A stretch of 64,000 nucleotides of DNA from the NCBI RefSeq assembly GCF_010550245.1, contig NZ_JAAGLU010000019.1, forward strand, positions 62,001-126,000, written 5' to 3'. This DNA comes from Streptomyces sp. SID12501 (GTDB taxonomy: Bacteria > Actinomycetota > Actinomycetes > Streptomycetales > Streptomycetaceae). Each line of letters begins with the position of its first letter. The first letter of the stretch is position 1. Of this stretch, positions 43,424 to 52,075 are shown piece by piece. Under the pieces are notes generated by a model. It did no database searches. It was not told the origin of the DNA and worked only from the letters and a program-made list of their open reading frames with translations. Both the position numbers and the translations under genes were made by a program.

Positions 43424-44722
43424 ATGAGTGGGATTCACCCGTTCCGCGTCCTGCGTGCCAAACCCCTGTGGATCGCCAACGGCGTCATCACGGGCGTCCT
43501 CGCGCTGCTGTTCACCGTGTTCTACGTCGGGGCCAACATCGATCCCGTCGATCACATGAAGAATCTGCCCGTCGGCCTGGTCAACGCCGACAAGGGAGCC
43601 GCTGTCGGCGGCGAGCAGGTCAACCTGGGGGCTCGGATCACCGAGTCGATCAAGAAGTCCACCGCGAGCGGGGGCAAGATCGACTGGAAGGTGATGGACG
43701 AGAAGGAGATGAAGGAGGAACTCGGCAAGGGCAAGCTGTACGGCGCGCTCGTCGTCCCCGCCGACTTCACCTCCGCCACCACCGCACTCACCGGCGCCGC
43801 GACCACCGGGGTCCCGACCCGTCCGACGCTGACGGTGCTGACCAACCAGTCCGCCGGCGGCGTGGGCTCCAGTCTGGCCCGGACTGTGACGACGCGTGCG
43901 GCCGAAAGCGCCTCGCTCCAGGTGGGCAAGGAACTCACGTCCCAGGGTGGAACCGGGCAGGCGAAACTGCCCGTCGCGGCACGCGTCCTCCTGGCCGACC
44001 CGGCGGCCGTCACGGTCCGGGACGGCCATCCGCTCGACTCGCACAGCGGTCTGGGCCTGACGGCGTTCTACTACGCGCTCGTCCTGGTGGTCTGCGGCAT
44101 GCTCTCCGCCAACGTCATCAGCGGCCAGGTGGACCACGCCCTCGGCTACACGCACAACGACATGGGCCCGCTGCGCCTGCACCGCCCGTTGATCCGGGCG
44201 ACCCGGGTGCAGAGCCTCGCGATCAGCAGCACTCTCATGGCCGGGCTGTCGCTGCTGATGGGGAGCCTGGTCATGGTGGCCGCGGTCGGCATCATGGGGA
44301 TGCACGCCGCCCATCTGCCGCTGCTGTGGCTGTTCTCGGTGTGCGCCATCGCGGTCTCCGGGATCGGTGCGCTCGCCCTGCTCGCCGTCTTCGGGACGCC
44401 CGGCATGCTGGTGGTCACGCTGGTCTTCATCGGGATGGCGGTGCCGACGGCCAACGCCACCACGCCGCTGCAGGCGCTGCCCGGCTTCTACCGCTTTCTG
44501 GCGGAGTTCGAGCCGCTGCGGCAGATCACCGGCGGCATCCGCTCGATCATCTACTACGACGCCCAGGCCGACGCCGGCCTGACCCGGGGCTGGATCATGA
44601 TGGCCGTCGGCCTCGCGGCAGCCGCTCTCTTCGGTTTCGGCATGACCAACTGGTACGACCGCAAGGGGCTCCACCGCATCCCCGCCGAGGCGGAGCCCGA
44701 GAAGGCCGCTGCCCCGGCATAG
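43424..44722 (+). CDS. YhgE/Pip- or SNG1-like membrane protein (ABC-2-type permease fold)
   Basis: 432 aa. N-terminal TM (LWIANGVITGVLALLFTVFY), an extracytoplasmic domain with LPVGLVNADKGA (hallmark of YhgE/Pip-like and DUF3533 proteins) and LYGALVVPADFTSATTAL, then five to six TM segments from ~residue 210 to the end. Likely an exporter component or phage-infection-protein-like membrane protein. The start codon has lost its SD: an IS inserted between GGAG (42441-42444) and TAAGTC-ATG. Expression may therefore be abolished or altered although the frame is intact. Confidence 0.8.
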   Translation: MSGIHPFRVLRAKPLWIANGVITGVLALLFTVFYVGANIDPVDHMKNLPVGLVNADKGAAVGGEQVNLGARITESIKKSTASGGKIDWKVMDEKEMKEELGKGKLYGALVVPADFTSATTALTGAATTGVPTRPTLTVLTNQSAGGVGSSLARTVTTRAAESASLQVGKELTSQGGTGQAKLPVAARVLLADPAAVTVRDGHPLDSHSGLGLTAFYYALVLVVCGMLSANVISGQVDHALGYTHNDMGPLRLHRPLIRATRVQSLAISSTLMAGLSLLMGSLVMVAAVGIMGMHAAHLPLLWLFSVCAIAVSGIGALALLAVFGTPGMLVVTLVFIGMAVPTANATTPLQALPGFYRFLAEFEPLRQITGGIRSIIYYDAQADAGLTRGWIMMAVGLAAAALFGFGMTNWYDRKGLHRIPAEAEPEKAAAPA

Positions 44723-44813
44723 CGGAAGGCGGCTCACCCAGGACGGGGCCATTGCTCGGAGTGGCCTCGGTGTGCGTCGCCCTCGTGGGGACGGGAGGCG
44801 CGCGCACCATCAG

Positions 44814-44853
44814 GGCTCGGCGACGGTCTCTCCCCCAAGACCGTCGCCGAGCC
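44814..44853 (+). terminator. Strong hairpin terminator
   Basis: Perfect 16-bp stem (ggctcggcgacggtct / agaccgtcgccgagcc) with an 8-nt loop, about 90 bp after the membrane-protein stop. Confidence 0.8.
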
Positions 44854-44916
44854 TGAGCCTCTGAACAGCCTGCGAGCGTCCGACCGGCGGCGGGTGTGTC
44901 CCCCGACACCCCACGG

Positions 44917-44930
44917 AAACCGATCGGTTT
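44917..44930. promoter_or_regulatory. Single AAACCGATCGGTTT operator upstream of TetR 44963
   Basis: A perfect 14-bp palindrome, 33 bp before the TetR start. Identical to the strongest copies at 34316, 45949 and 49463, which points to autoregulation and makes this TetR the candidate regulator of all five sites. Confidence 0.75.
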
Positions 44931-44962
44931 CTATTTCGTCCGATTCGAGTTAACCTCGCGGT

Positions 44963-45532
44963 ATGACTACCGAAGTGAAGCAAAGTCCCCGGGAGCGGCT
45001 GCTGGAGGCCGCGGCCACGCTTACCTACCGCGACGGCGTCGGCATCGGCGTCGAGGCGCTGTGCAAGGCGGCGGGGGTGTCGAAGCGCTCCATGTACCAG
45101 CTGTTCGAGAGCAAGGACGAACTGCTGGCGGCGAGCCTGAAGGAGCGTTCCGCTGCCTTCGTGGCGAGGGCCCTGCCACCGACGGACGACGACCGTTCAC
45201 CCCGCGAGCGCATCCTGTACGTCTTCGAGCGGGTGGAGTCGCAGGCGGGTGCGCCCGACTTCCAAGGCTGCCGGTACCTGGCTGTGCAGATCGAGCTCAA
45301 GGATCAGGCCCACCCCGCGAGCCAGGTGGCCCACCAGATCAAAGCAGACCTGACGGGCTTTTTCCGTTCCGAGGCCGAACGGGGCGGGGCGAGCGACCCC
45401 GACCTGCTGGCCCGGCAACTCATCCTGGTCTTCGACGGCGCCAGCGCCCGCGCGGGGATCGGCGCCGACAATCTGACCGGACTCATCGCGCCCACTTTGA
45501 CCACCCTGCTCGATGCGGCAGGCATGCACTGA
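44963..45532 (+). CDS. TetR-family regulator, candidate master of the AAACCGATCGGTTT regulon
   Basis: 189 aa. The ATG is only weakly served by an SD. HTH: RERLLEAAATLTYRDGVGIG, VEALCKAAGVSKRSMYQLFE and KDELLAASL. The C-terminal part (PDFQGCRYLAVQIELKDQAH) resembles the TetR_C domain of regulators beside oxidoreductases. It is the only intact TetR gene directly next to a copy of the palindrome, so it may control the promoters at 34305, 42248, 45939 and 49429 as well as itself. Confidence 0.83.
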   Translation: MTTEVKQSPRERLLEAAATLTYRDGVGIGVEALCKAAGVSKRSMYQLFESKDELLAASLKERSAAFVARALPPTDDDRSPRERILYVFERVESQAGAPDFQGCRYLAVQIELKDQAHPASQVAHQIKADLTGFFRSEAERGGASDPDLLARQLILVFDGASARAGIGADNLTGLIAPTLTTLLDAAGMH

Positions 45533-45740
45533 CGCATCCCCTTTCGAGCAGGCGTCGTGACCGTGCCCTCCCCAGGTCGGTTGCTCCCGCCCCTGATTCC
45601 CCGCAATCGAGGGGAGTCCGGTGGCCGTAAGGGTGTTGACGGGCGTGCCGCGCGCCAGGAAGGCCGTCGTCTTGTCGACATCAGCGCCCAACAGCAGGTA
45701 CGCGGTTCCTGGGGCCTCGTCCGGTCGGCCCGGACCGATT

Positions 45741-45797
45741 GGCCCCGTCGCCCTTGGCCCCGTCGCCCTTGGCCTCGTCACCCTTGGCCTCGGCGGC
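45741..45797. repeat. 15-bp tandem repeat, about 3.7 units
   Basis: Units ggccccgtcgccctt (45741-45755), identical (45756-45770), ggcctcgtcaccctt (45771-45785) and a partial fourth. No spacers, so not a CRISPR; a short minisatellite in decayed sequence. Confidence 0.8.
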
Positions 45798-45824
45798 GTA
45801 GCCCTACACCCCTGGCTGGAGCGT

Positions 45825-45870
45825 TTGGACGTGCCGCAGTAGTCCTTGAGTGCGGAATCGGCGACCGCGG
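45825..45870 (-). pseudogene. Tiny TetR HTH relic, divergent from the hydrolase at 46087
   Basis: Minus-strand ADSALKDYCGTSKRSS matches the same segment as EFALKGCYGTS in the relic at 34133-34165 (TetR helix 1-2, xYGTS). Only ~16 codons remain. Like that relic it points away from a tandem-operator promoter. Confidence 0.5.
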
Positions 45871-45938
45871 TGCGGGTGACACTCTCGCGTCCCCCCTGTG
45901 CGCTGACCCTGTCGCTGCGGGTGGCGGCCTCAGCCGCC

Positions 45939-45986
45939 TTGCGCTTGGAAACCGATCGGTTTACGATGATGGAAACCGGTCGGTTT
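45939..45986 (+). promoter_or_regulatory. Promoter with tandem operators (hydrolase 46087)
   Basis: TTGCGC (45939-45944), 17-bp spacer, TACGAT (45962-45967). Operator 1 aaaccgatcggttt (45949-45962) and operator 2 aaaccggtcggttt (45973-45986), centres 24 bp apart. Confidence 0.78.
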
Positions 45987-46086
45987 CTCAATGAATCCAA
46001 GGGCTGGTCCGTGGTCACGCCCCCTTTGGGCGGGCCCTGTCCGAATCACCCGTCCGCAGCAGTTCACACAAAGGGAAGCCAGCGAG

Positions 46087-46965
46087 ATGCCCAGCTCAGA
46101 GCCACGTCCCACGATTCACATCCCGGGAACCACCAGCCACACCATCGCCCCGCGCGCAGGACACCGCAGCGACGAGGGGACCCTGCGCTACCTCAGAGCG
46201 GGCACCGGCGCTCCCGTGGTCCTGCTGCACACCGTGCGCACCCAGGCCGAGCACTTCCGCTCCCTCATCCCGCTGATCGCGGACCAGTACACCGTGTATG
46301 CCCTGGACCTGCCGGGGATGGGCTACTCCGAGATCGTGCCCGGCGCGTCGTACGACGAGCCGGCCATGCGCGCGGGCGTCGAGCGGCTCCTGACCGAACT
46401 CGACCTCCATGACGTGACCCTGGTCGGGGAGTCCATGGGAGCGGTGCTCGCCCTGACCACCGCGGCCGACCTGCCCGAGCGGGTCCGGCGCGTCGTCGCG
46501 GTGAACACCTACGACTTCCCCGGCGGGATCGCCCGCTCCAGTCTTCTCGCCCGTGTGGTGGTCAGCGGTGTCCTCACTCCGGGGGTGGGCCCGGTGGTCG
46601 CCGGGGTGGAGCCCAAGGCCGCCATCCGCCGGATCCTGCAGGGCGGGCTGGTCGACAAGACCGCGCTGCGGGAGGACTACCTCGACGAACTCCTCCAGGT
46701 GGGCGGCCGCCCCGGCTACTCGACCGTCGCCCGAGCCGTGTACCAGAGCCTGCCCAGCCTCATCGCCGCCCGCTCGCGCTACGCCGAGGTCAAGGCACCC
46801 GTCCACCTCGTCTACGGGGAGAAGGACTGGTCGCGGCCCTCGGACCGGCAGGCCGACAAGGAGCTGCTGTCGGCCGCCGATTTCACGCAGGTGCCGGGAG
46901 CAGGCCACTTCATCGCCCTGGAACGGCCCGACCTGCTGGCCGACCTGCTGAACGCGGTGGCGTGA
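46087..46965 (+). CDS. Alpha/beta hydrolase
   Basis: 292 aa. Oxyanion region VVLLHTVRTQAEHFRSLIPL (the usual HG replaced by HT), nucleophile elbow LVGESMGAVLAL (Ser ~116), acid in VYGEKDWSRPSD, and base in VPGAGHFIALERPDLL. Typical esterase/lipase or C-C hydrolase fold; the substrate is unknown. Under the tandem-operator promoter at 45939; the CocE-type hydrolase follows 105 bp later and may be co-transcribed. Confidence 0.83.
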   Translation: MPSSEPRPTIHIPGTTSHTIAPRAGHRSDEGTLRYLRAGTGAPVVLLHTVRTQAEHFRSLIPLIADQYTVYALDLPGMGYSEIVPGASYDEPAMRAGVERLLTELDLHDVTLVGESMGAVLALTTAADLPERVRRVVAVNTYDFPGGIARSSLLARVVVSGVLTPGVGPVVAGVEPKAAIRRILQGGLVDKTALREDYLDELLQVGGRPGYSTVARAVYQSLPSLIAARSRYAEVKAPVHLVYGEKDWSRPSDRQADKELLSAADFTQVPGAGHFIALERPDLLADLLNAVA

Positions 46966-47069
46966 CGGCCCCGAGAGCGCCGTGGTCACCCCCGTTCGGG
47001 TGTAGTGCGGGACGGGGACCGAGTTCGTCCATGTGCCTGACGGCGTCGTGGCATGCAAAGGAGCAGCGC

Positions 47070-48773
47070 GTGGCGGAGATGCAGATCGAGTTCGACGTTC
47101 CGGCGGAGATGCGTGACGGCACGGTGCTGCGCGCGGATGTCTACCGGCCCGGCGGTACGGGGCCGTGGCCGGTGCTGCTGAGCCGGCTGCCGTACGGCAA
47201 GCAGACGCCCATGATGGGCGCCGTACTCGATCCGCTGGCGGCGGCCAGGCACGGTTTCCTGGTGGTCCTTCAGGACGCCCGTGGCCGGTTCGCCTCCGAG
47301 GGGGAGTGGGAGCCGTTCACGTATGAGGAGAGCGACGGTTACGACACCGTACGGTGGGCCGCCGCGCTGACCGGCTCGAACGGCTCCGTCGGCATGATCG
47401 GCGGCAGCTACTTCGGCAACACCCAGTGGATGGCGGCGCTGTCGAAGCCACCAGAGCTGAAGGCCATCGCGCCGATGATCACCTGGTCCGACCCGGACGA
47501 CGGGCTGTGGACGCGGGGCGGTGCGATCGAGCTCGGCCTCAGCGTGCCCTGGTCGCTCCTGCAGGGTGCCGACACCCTGATGCGCCGACACTCCACCGAC
47601 CTCGACGGGCTCGTGAACGGCATCACCGGGCTCGTGCAGGATTTCGACGGCCTGGCGAGCGGCGGTTACGGGGAGCTGCCCGCCGGGCGGTTTCCCGCGT
47701 TCGCCCGGCACGACCTGCCCGAGCTGGGCTACGAGCGGTCCCGGCGCGAGCCCGAGTGGGCGGCGTCCTGCACTGTCGCGGGCCGGCACGGCGAGGTCGA
47801 TCTGCCCACCTTCCAGGTCGGCGGCTGGTTCGACATCTTCGGCCAGGGCACGCTCGACAACTTCACCGCCATGCGCCGCGCCGGCCGGTCCGCCACGCTG
47901 GTCATGGGCCCGTGGACCCACACCAACTGGCGGCACGTGGTCGGTGACGTCAACTTCGGGTTCGGCGCGCACTCCGACTACATGGGCATGCGCGGACGCC
48001 TGCACGACATGCAGTTCGACTGGTTCCACCGGACTCTCGGCGAAGGCGGCGATGGTGGAGCTGCGGAGCCGGACACGGGCACGGTGCTGCTGTTCGTCAT
48101 GGGCGTCAACCAGTGGCGCGAGGAGACCGAATGGCCCCTGTCGCGGGCCGTGGACACGGACTTCCACCTGCGCGTGGACGGACGCCTGACCCCTGAGCCG
48201 CCGTCCACCGCCGAGCAGGCCGAGGAGTTCACCTACGACCCCATGGACCCGGTGCCGACCACCGGCGGAGCGCTCCTCATGGGCGGCGGGCTCCTGACCG
48301 CCGACGAGTTCCGTCCCGGACCGCTCGACCAGGCGGCTGTCGAGGCGCGCGAGGACGTCCTGGTCTTCACCACCGAACCGCTCACCGAGGACGTCGAGGT
48401 GACCGGCAGGGTCCGGGCGGTGCTCTTCGCCGCCACGGACGGACCCTCGACCGACTGGGTAGCACGCCTGTGCGACGTCGATGAGACAGGTGTCTCCCGC
48501 AATGTGGCCGACGGCATCGTGCGCGTCCGCGCGGCGACGCCGGGGGAGGCGGCCGAGCATGTCGTGGACCTGTGGTCGACCAGCATCGTCTTCCGGGCGG
48601 GGCACCGGATACGGGTCCAGGTCACCTCCAGCAACTTCCCCCGCTGGGACCGCAACCTCAACACGGGCGAGCCCGAGGAGAGCGCGACCACGGCCCGAGT
48701 GGCCCGCCAGCGCGTCTTCCACGACCCCGCCCGGCCCTCCCGCATCGTCCTGCCGGTGGTTCCGGTCCCATAG
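47070..48773 (+). CDS. CocE/NonD-family hydrolase
   Basis: 567 aa. The GTG at 47070 has an AAAGGAG RBS. N-terminal strand EMRDGTVLRADVYRP, then LPYGKQTP, VLQDARGRFASEG, and the nucleophile elbow GMIGGSYFGNTQW (Ser 113). Acid/His region QVGGWFDIFGQGTLDN and MGPWTHTNW. The C-terminal X-Pro dipeptidyl-peptidase-like jelly-roll carries FRAGHRIRVQVTSSNFPRWD. Family members hydrolyse acyl esters (cocaine esterase) or peptides (PepX). Probably cytoplasmic; no signal peptide. Confidence 0.88.
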   Translation: MAEMQIEFDVPAEMRDGTVLRADVYRPGGTGPWPVLLSRLPYGKQTPMMGAVLDPLAAARHGFLVVLQDARGRFASEGEWEPFTYEESDGYDTVRWAAALTGSNGSVGMIGGSYFGNTQWMAALSKPPELKAIAPMITWSDPDDGLWTRGGAIELGLSVPWSLLQGADTLMRRHSTDLDGLVNGITGLVQDFDGLASGGYGELPAGRFPAFARHDLPELGYERSRREPEWAASCTVAGRHGEVDLPTFQVGGWFDIFGQGTLDNFTAMRRAGRSATLVMGPWTHTNWRHVVGDVNFGFGAHSDYMGMRGRLHDMQFDWFHRTLGEGGDGGAAEPDTGTVLLFVMGVNQWREETEWPLSRAVDTDFHLRVDGRLTPEPPSTAEQAEEFTYDPMDPVPTTGGALLMGGGLLTADEFRPGPLDQAAVEAREDVLVFTTEPLTEDVEVTGRVRAVLFAATDGPSTDWVARLCDVDETGVSRNVADGIVRVRAATPGEAAEHVVDLWSTSIVFRAGHRIRVQVTSSNFPRWDRNLNTGEPEESATTARVARQRVFHDPARPSRIVLPVVPVP

Positions 48774-49428
48774 GAAGCACCGGCAGGACGATGCGGCGGA
48801 CATGAGGGACGCCATCTCGCACAGGGTGCTCCTCAGAACTACGTCCGTCGAGCCACCACAGTGCTGGGATTGATCGCCACCCACCGGCCTCATCCGTTTC
48901 CCTCCCAACGGAGGCCGGATCATCCCGCGACTCTGGTACGTGGGCTCCAGCTCACGCCGGGTGCGTGACCCGTCTGTACGGGGCCACGCGCCGGCCCCCG
49001 CGGACTGGGCCTCTCGTCGCGAGGTCGCGTCGCCATAAACGTCGTCGGGGTCGTCGGGCCTGTCTTTCCTGGCGTCGCGCGCCTCGCCGACCTGCACGCC
49101 GTACTCGAGCTGTCCTTGCGCCGTCGGCAGCCGACCGCCCTTGGTCGCCGACCCCAGGCCGGCCCACAAGGGCGCGCCGGCCGAGCACGTCGGCGACACC
49201 GAGCCGTACGGCACGCCACTCCTCACGTCACTCCGCTGAACTCCGCCTTAGGCCCAGCCAGGCCCAGTCGATCACTGTTGGCGGACTCGCGGCTTTCACC
49301 GGCCTGCGCCCGGCGAGTACGGACTTCGTCGATGGACACGAGGCCAGCCGGCCCCTGAAGCCTGAGCTCCGCCCGGCTCCACCCCGACCCCGCGTGCCGT
49401 AGTCACCCGGTGCTCAGCTCAACCCGAC
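48774..49428. other. Gap with possible decayed minus-strand gene
   Basis: About 650 bp. The minus strand from about 49226 to 48900 is protein-like (SGVPYGSVSPTCSAGAPLWA, LEYGVQVGEARDARKDRPDD) but unrecognised and without a start signal. I see no RNA gene or repeat. Confidence 0.35.
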
Positions 49429-49476
49429 TTGCATGATGAAACCGAACGGTTTACGGTTGGTGAAACCGATCGGTTT
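49429..49476 (+). promoter_or_regulatory. Promoter with tandem operators (SDR 49496)
   Basis: TTGCAT (49429-49434), 17-bp spacer, TACGGT (49452-49457). Operator 1 aaaccgaacggttt (49439-49452) and operator 2 aaaccgatcggttt (49463-49476), centres 24 bp apart. A GGAGG RBS follows at 49486. Confidence 0.78.
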
Positions 49477-49495
49477 CATCTTTATGGAGGTAGTA

Positions 49496-50197
49496 ATGAC
49501 AGCAATCAAGGGCGCCAGCGTCTTCGTCACCGGAGGCAGCCGTGGCATCGGCAGGATGCTGGTCGAGGAGCTCTACGCGCGCGGCGCCGGCAAGGTCTAC
49601 GCCACGGCCCGTGACCCGCGCACGGTGACCCACCCCGATGCCGTTCCGCTGGCGCTCGAGGCCACCGATCCGGCATCCGTGGCAGCCGCAGCCGAGCAGG
49701 CTCAGGACGTCACCATCCTGATCAACAACGCCGGGGCCTCCGTCCGCGCTTCGTACCTCAACTCCCCGATGGAGGACGTGCGCCGGGATCTGGAGACCAA
49801 CTTCTACGGGCCGCTGCTGGTCACCCGGGCCTTCGTGCCGGTCATCGAGCGCAACGGCGGGGGCCACATCCTCAACGCCCACTCCGCCCTGTCCTGGCTG
49901 GCCGACGGCACGCCCTACGGCGCCTCCAAGGCCGCCCTGTGGTCGCAGACCAACTCCCTGCGCCTGGAGCTGCAGCCGCGCGGCATCGCGGTGACCGGGC
50001 TCCACATGGCCTACGTGGACACGGAAATGACCTCGGGTCTCGACGCGCCCAAGGCCGACCCCCGCGACATCGCCGTGGCCGCACTCGACGGCATCGAGGC
50101 GGGAGCACACGAGGTGCTGGCCGACGACACCACCCGCTGGGTCAAGTCCCAGCTGTCCTCCGACCTGGAAGCCATGTACGCCCAGCTGAAGAACTGA
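49496..50197 (+). CDS. SDR-family oxidoreductase
   Basis: 233 aa from the ATG at 49496 (GGAGG RBS 5 nt upstream). FVTGGSRGIGRMLVEELYAR, TILINNAGASVR, ILNAHSALSWLADG and the YGASKAALWSQT active site, then GLHMAYVDTEMTSG. Short classical SDR, possibly acting on a quinone or keto compound. Followed by a broken hydrolase gene. One of the four genes under the shared palindrome. Confidence 0.87.
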   Translation: MTAIKGASVFVTGGSRGIGRMLVEELYARGAGKVYATARDPRTVTHPDAVPLALEATDPASVAAAAEQAQDVTILINNAGASVRASYLNSPMEDVRRDLETNFYGPLLVTRAFVPVIERNGGGHILNAHSALSWLADGTPYGASKAALWSQTNSLRLELQPRGIAVTGLHMAYVDTEMTSGLDAPKADPRDIAVAALDGIEAGAHEVLADDTTRWVKSQLSSDLEAMYAQLKN

Positions 50198-50225
50198 CAC
50201 CACCCGCGTTTTCCAGGCAGCCCCG

Positions 50226-50620
50226 TGTGGACAGCTCGCCCACCCACCGCTTCGCCGATGTGAGGGGGTTCCGGCTGCACATCGCCGAACAGGGGCAGGG
50301 CCGCTGGTCCTGCTGCTGCACGGCCGGCCGGAGAGCTGGTGCTCCTGGCGTCACCGGTTCGGGTCGCTGGGGTCGGCCCGGTACCCGTTCGTCGCTCCCG
50401 ACCAGCGCGGCTACGCCGGGACTCACCCGCTCTCCCGGCATGGCCGACGGAGGACGACATTCGGGCGTACGCGGAGGACTTCGTCCTGCACGGCGAGCGG
50501 GCGTGGTGGGAGACCGCGACATGGTCACCGCGCTGCGTCCCCCGGCGGGGGCAGCTCGCTGGGCGAGATCTTCCGTGGCCAGGGCGGGTCGGACAACCGC
50601 TGACCGCTGACCGTTGCCGC
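50226..50620 (+). pseudogene. Frameshifted alpha/beta hydrolase
   Basis: THRFADVRGFRLHIAEQGQG, then in another frame LVLLLHGRPESWCSWRHRF, then FVAPDQRGYAGT, are the first ~70 residues of an epoxide-hydrolase-like enzyme. A missing base near 50300 shifts the frame and the rest (nucleophile and base) is unrecognisable. Inactive. Confidence 0.7.
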
Positions 50621-50818
50621 GCCTCAACTGCACTGCCTTCGGTGCAGCCGGGTTGCGGGCACTGGACACAGCAGGAGCGTCCCGCCAAGGCCAATGCCGC
50701 ACTCCTCGACTTCCCTCACCCGCATCGACGACCCCGCGTCCCGATGACGCTACGCGGCATCCGTCATGTGGCTTTCTCAACAACTGAATCCCCCCACCAC
50801 CAGACAGAGGACACATTG

Positions 50819-51844
50819 ATGCCAGAGCGCAACCCCATCCTGATCACCGGTGCCGCCGGCGAAGTCGGTGGTGTGAGCCGGACGATGGTCGACATGCTGC
50901 TCGAACAAGGGCACCCGGTGCGCGCGTTCGTGCGCCAGGACGACGAACGCGCGGATGTGCTCCGCCAGGCCGGGGCCGAGGTCTTCGTCGGTGACCTGCT
51001 CACCATCGCCGACGTGAGCGCCGCGCTGAAGGGTGTCCGCCGCATCTACTTCAGCATGAGCCTGTCGCCGTACTGCACCGACGCCGTCAGCCTGATGGCC
51101 GCCGCGGCACGGGCCCAGGGCGACATCGAGGTGTTCGTCAACATCTCCGAGTACGAGCAGTCGTTCATGACGTTCGACAAGATGACCGCGCCGGAGGAAG
51201 AGCGGCGTGCGTGGCTCGGCGGACTCGTCGCCAACTGGTCGCCGCAGCAACGCGCCCACTGGGTCGCCGAGCAGGTGCTGGACTGGTCCGGCCTCCCGAC
51301 CGTCAACATCCGGGCGGCCATGTTCATCGAGAACCCCCTGATGACCTGGCTGGCACTGGAGCCGCTGAGCAGGGGCGAACTGCGCCTGCCCTTCGGTGAC
51401 CACCGGCTCGCGCCCATCGCGGGCTACGACGTGGCGGAGGTTTGCGTGAAGATCCTGGCCGACCCGGAGCCGCACATCTCGAAGTCCTACGACCTCAACG
51501 GCCCGGAGCTGAAGGACATGCACGGGTTCGCGGAGGACTACGCGGCCGTTCTGGGACGCGAGGTCACGTACGTTCCCGAAGACATCGAAACCTGGAACGA
51601 GACCTACGTCGACACCGCCCTGTCCGCGCTCCCGCACACCGCGGAGCACCTCAAGACCCTGACCCGGCTGAAGGGTGGCGGCGGCTACCGCGGCACCACC
51701 GACCAACTGGAAACCCTGCTCGGACGCCCGCCGAAGACCGTGCGGTGGGCGCTGGAGAACCACCCGCGCATCCGGAAGCTGGCGTCTGCTGAACCGCTGA
51801 GCGATCCGGCCCACCTCTCCAATTCGTCGGATCCCGCACTTTGA
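50819..51844 (+). CDS. NmrA-like NAD(P)-binding protein
   Basis: 341 aa. The ATG has a GAGG RBS. Rossmann motif ILITGAAGEVGGVSRTMVDM, then VRAFVRQDDERADVLRQAGA, VFVGDLLTIADVSAALKGVR and VNISEYEQSFMTFDKMTAPE; C-terminal GYDVAEVCVKILADPEP. Atypical SDR of the NmrA/QOR2 group, which sense or reduce NAD(P)-linked substrates. The last ~20 residues run into sequence next to an IS remnant and may be altered. Confidence 0.8.
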   Translation: MPERNPILITGAAGEVGGVSRTMVDMLLEQGHPVRAFVRQDDERADVLRQAGAEVFVGDLLTIADVSAALKGVRRIYFSMSLSPYCTDAVSLMAAAARAQGDIEVFVNISEYEQSFMTFDKMTAPEEERRAWLGGLVANWSPQQRAHWVAEQVLDWSGLPTVNIRAAMFIENPLMTWLALEPLSRGELRLPFGDHRLAPIAGYDVAEVCVKILADPEPHISKSYDLNGPELKDMHGFAEDYAAVLGREVTYVPEDIETWNETYVDTALSALPHTAEHLKTLTRLKGGGGYRGTTDQLETLLGRPPKTVRWALENHPRIRKLASAEPLSDPAHLSNSSDPAL

Positions 51845-51889
51845 CGCGTGGAGGTGGCCGAAAGCACCTTCTGAGGGGGCGGTTCGTGA

Positions 51890-52075
51890 GTCCTTAAGGG
51901 GGTCTACTGTCGCCTGACGGTGTGGCAGCGAGGCGGAGTCTGCCGGTCCGCGGTTGTTGATCTGGTGATGTGTTCGGGTGGGTGAACGCAAGCCGTATCC
52001 GAGTGACCTGTCGGACGAGCAGTGGTCGTTGATCGAGCCGGTGATCACGGCGTGGATGGACCGGCACCGGTGCAC
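51890..52075 (+). mobile_element. 5' remnant of an IS5/IS4-like insertion sequence
   Basis: A possible terminal repeat (gagtccttaagggggtct, 51885-51910) is followed by a GTG at 51978 coding GERKPYPSDLSDEQWSLIEP, the conserved N-terminus of IS5-type transposases. Similarity stops after about 35 codons; the right end is missing. It lies between the NmrA-like gene and panD. Confidence 0.7.

Larger units (their letters stand above)
45533..45938. other. Gap with decayed sequence and a minisatellite
   Basis: About 400 bp without an intact gene. The minus strand contains an unrecognised protein-like stretch (GTAYLLLGADVDKTTAFLA then VNTLTATGLPSIAGN, about 45590-45715), a 15-bp tandem repeat, and a TetR HTH relic. 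Confidence 0.5.

Noticed and set aside
45741..45800. Possible CRISPR-like repeat
   Set aside because: 15-bp units are directly abutting with no spacers; a minisatellite only. No CRISPR array or cas gene is visible anywhere in the window.
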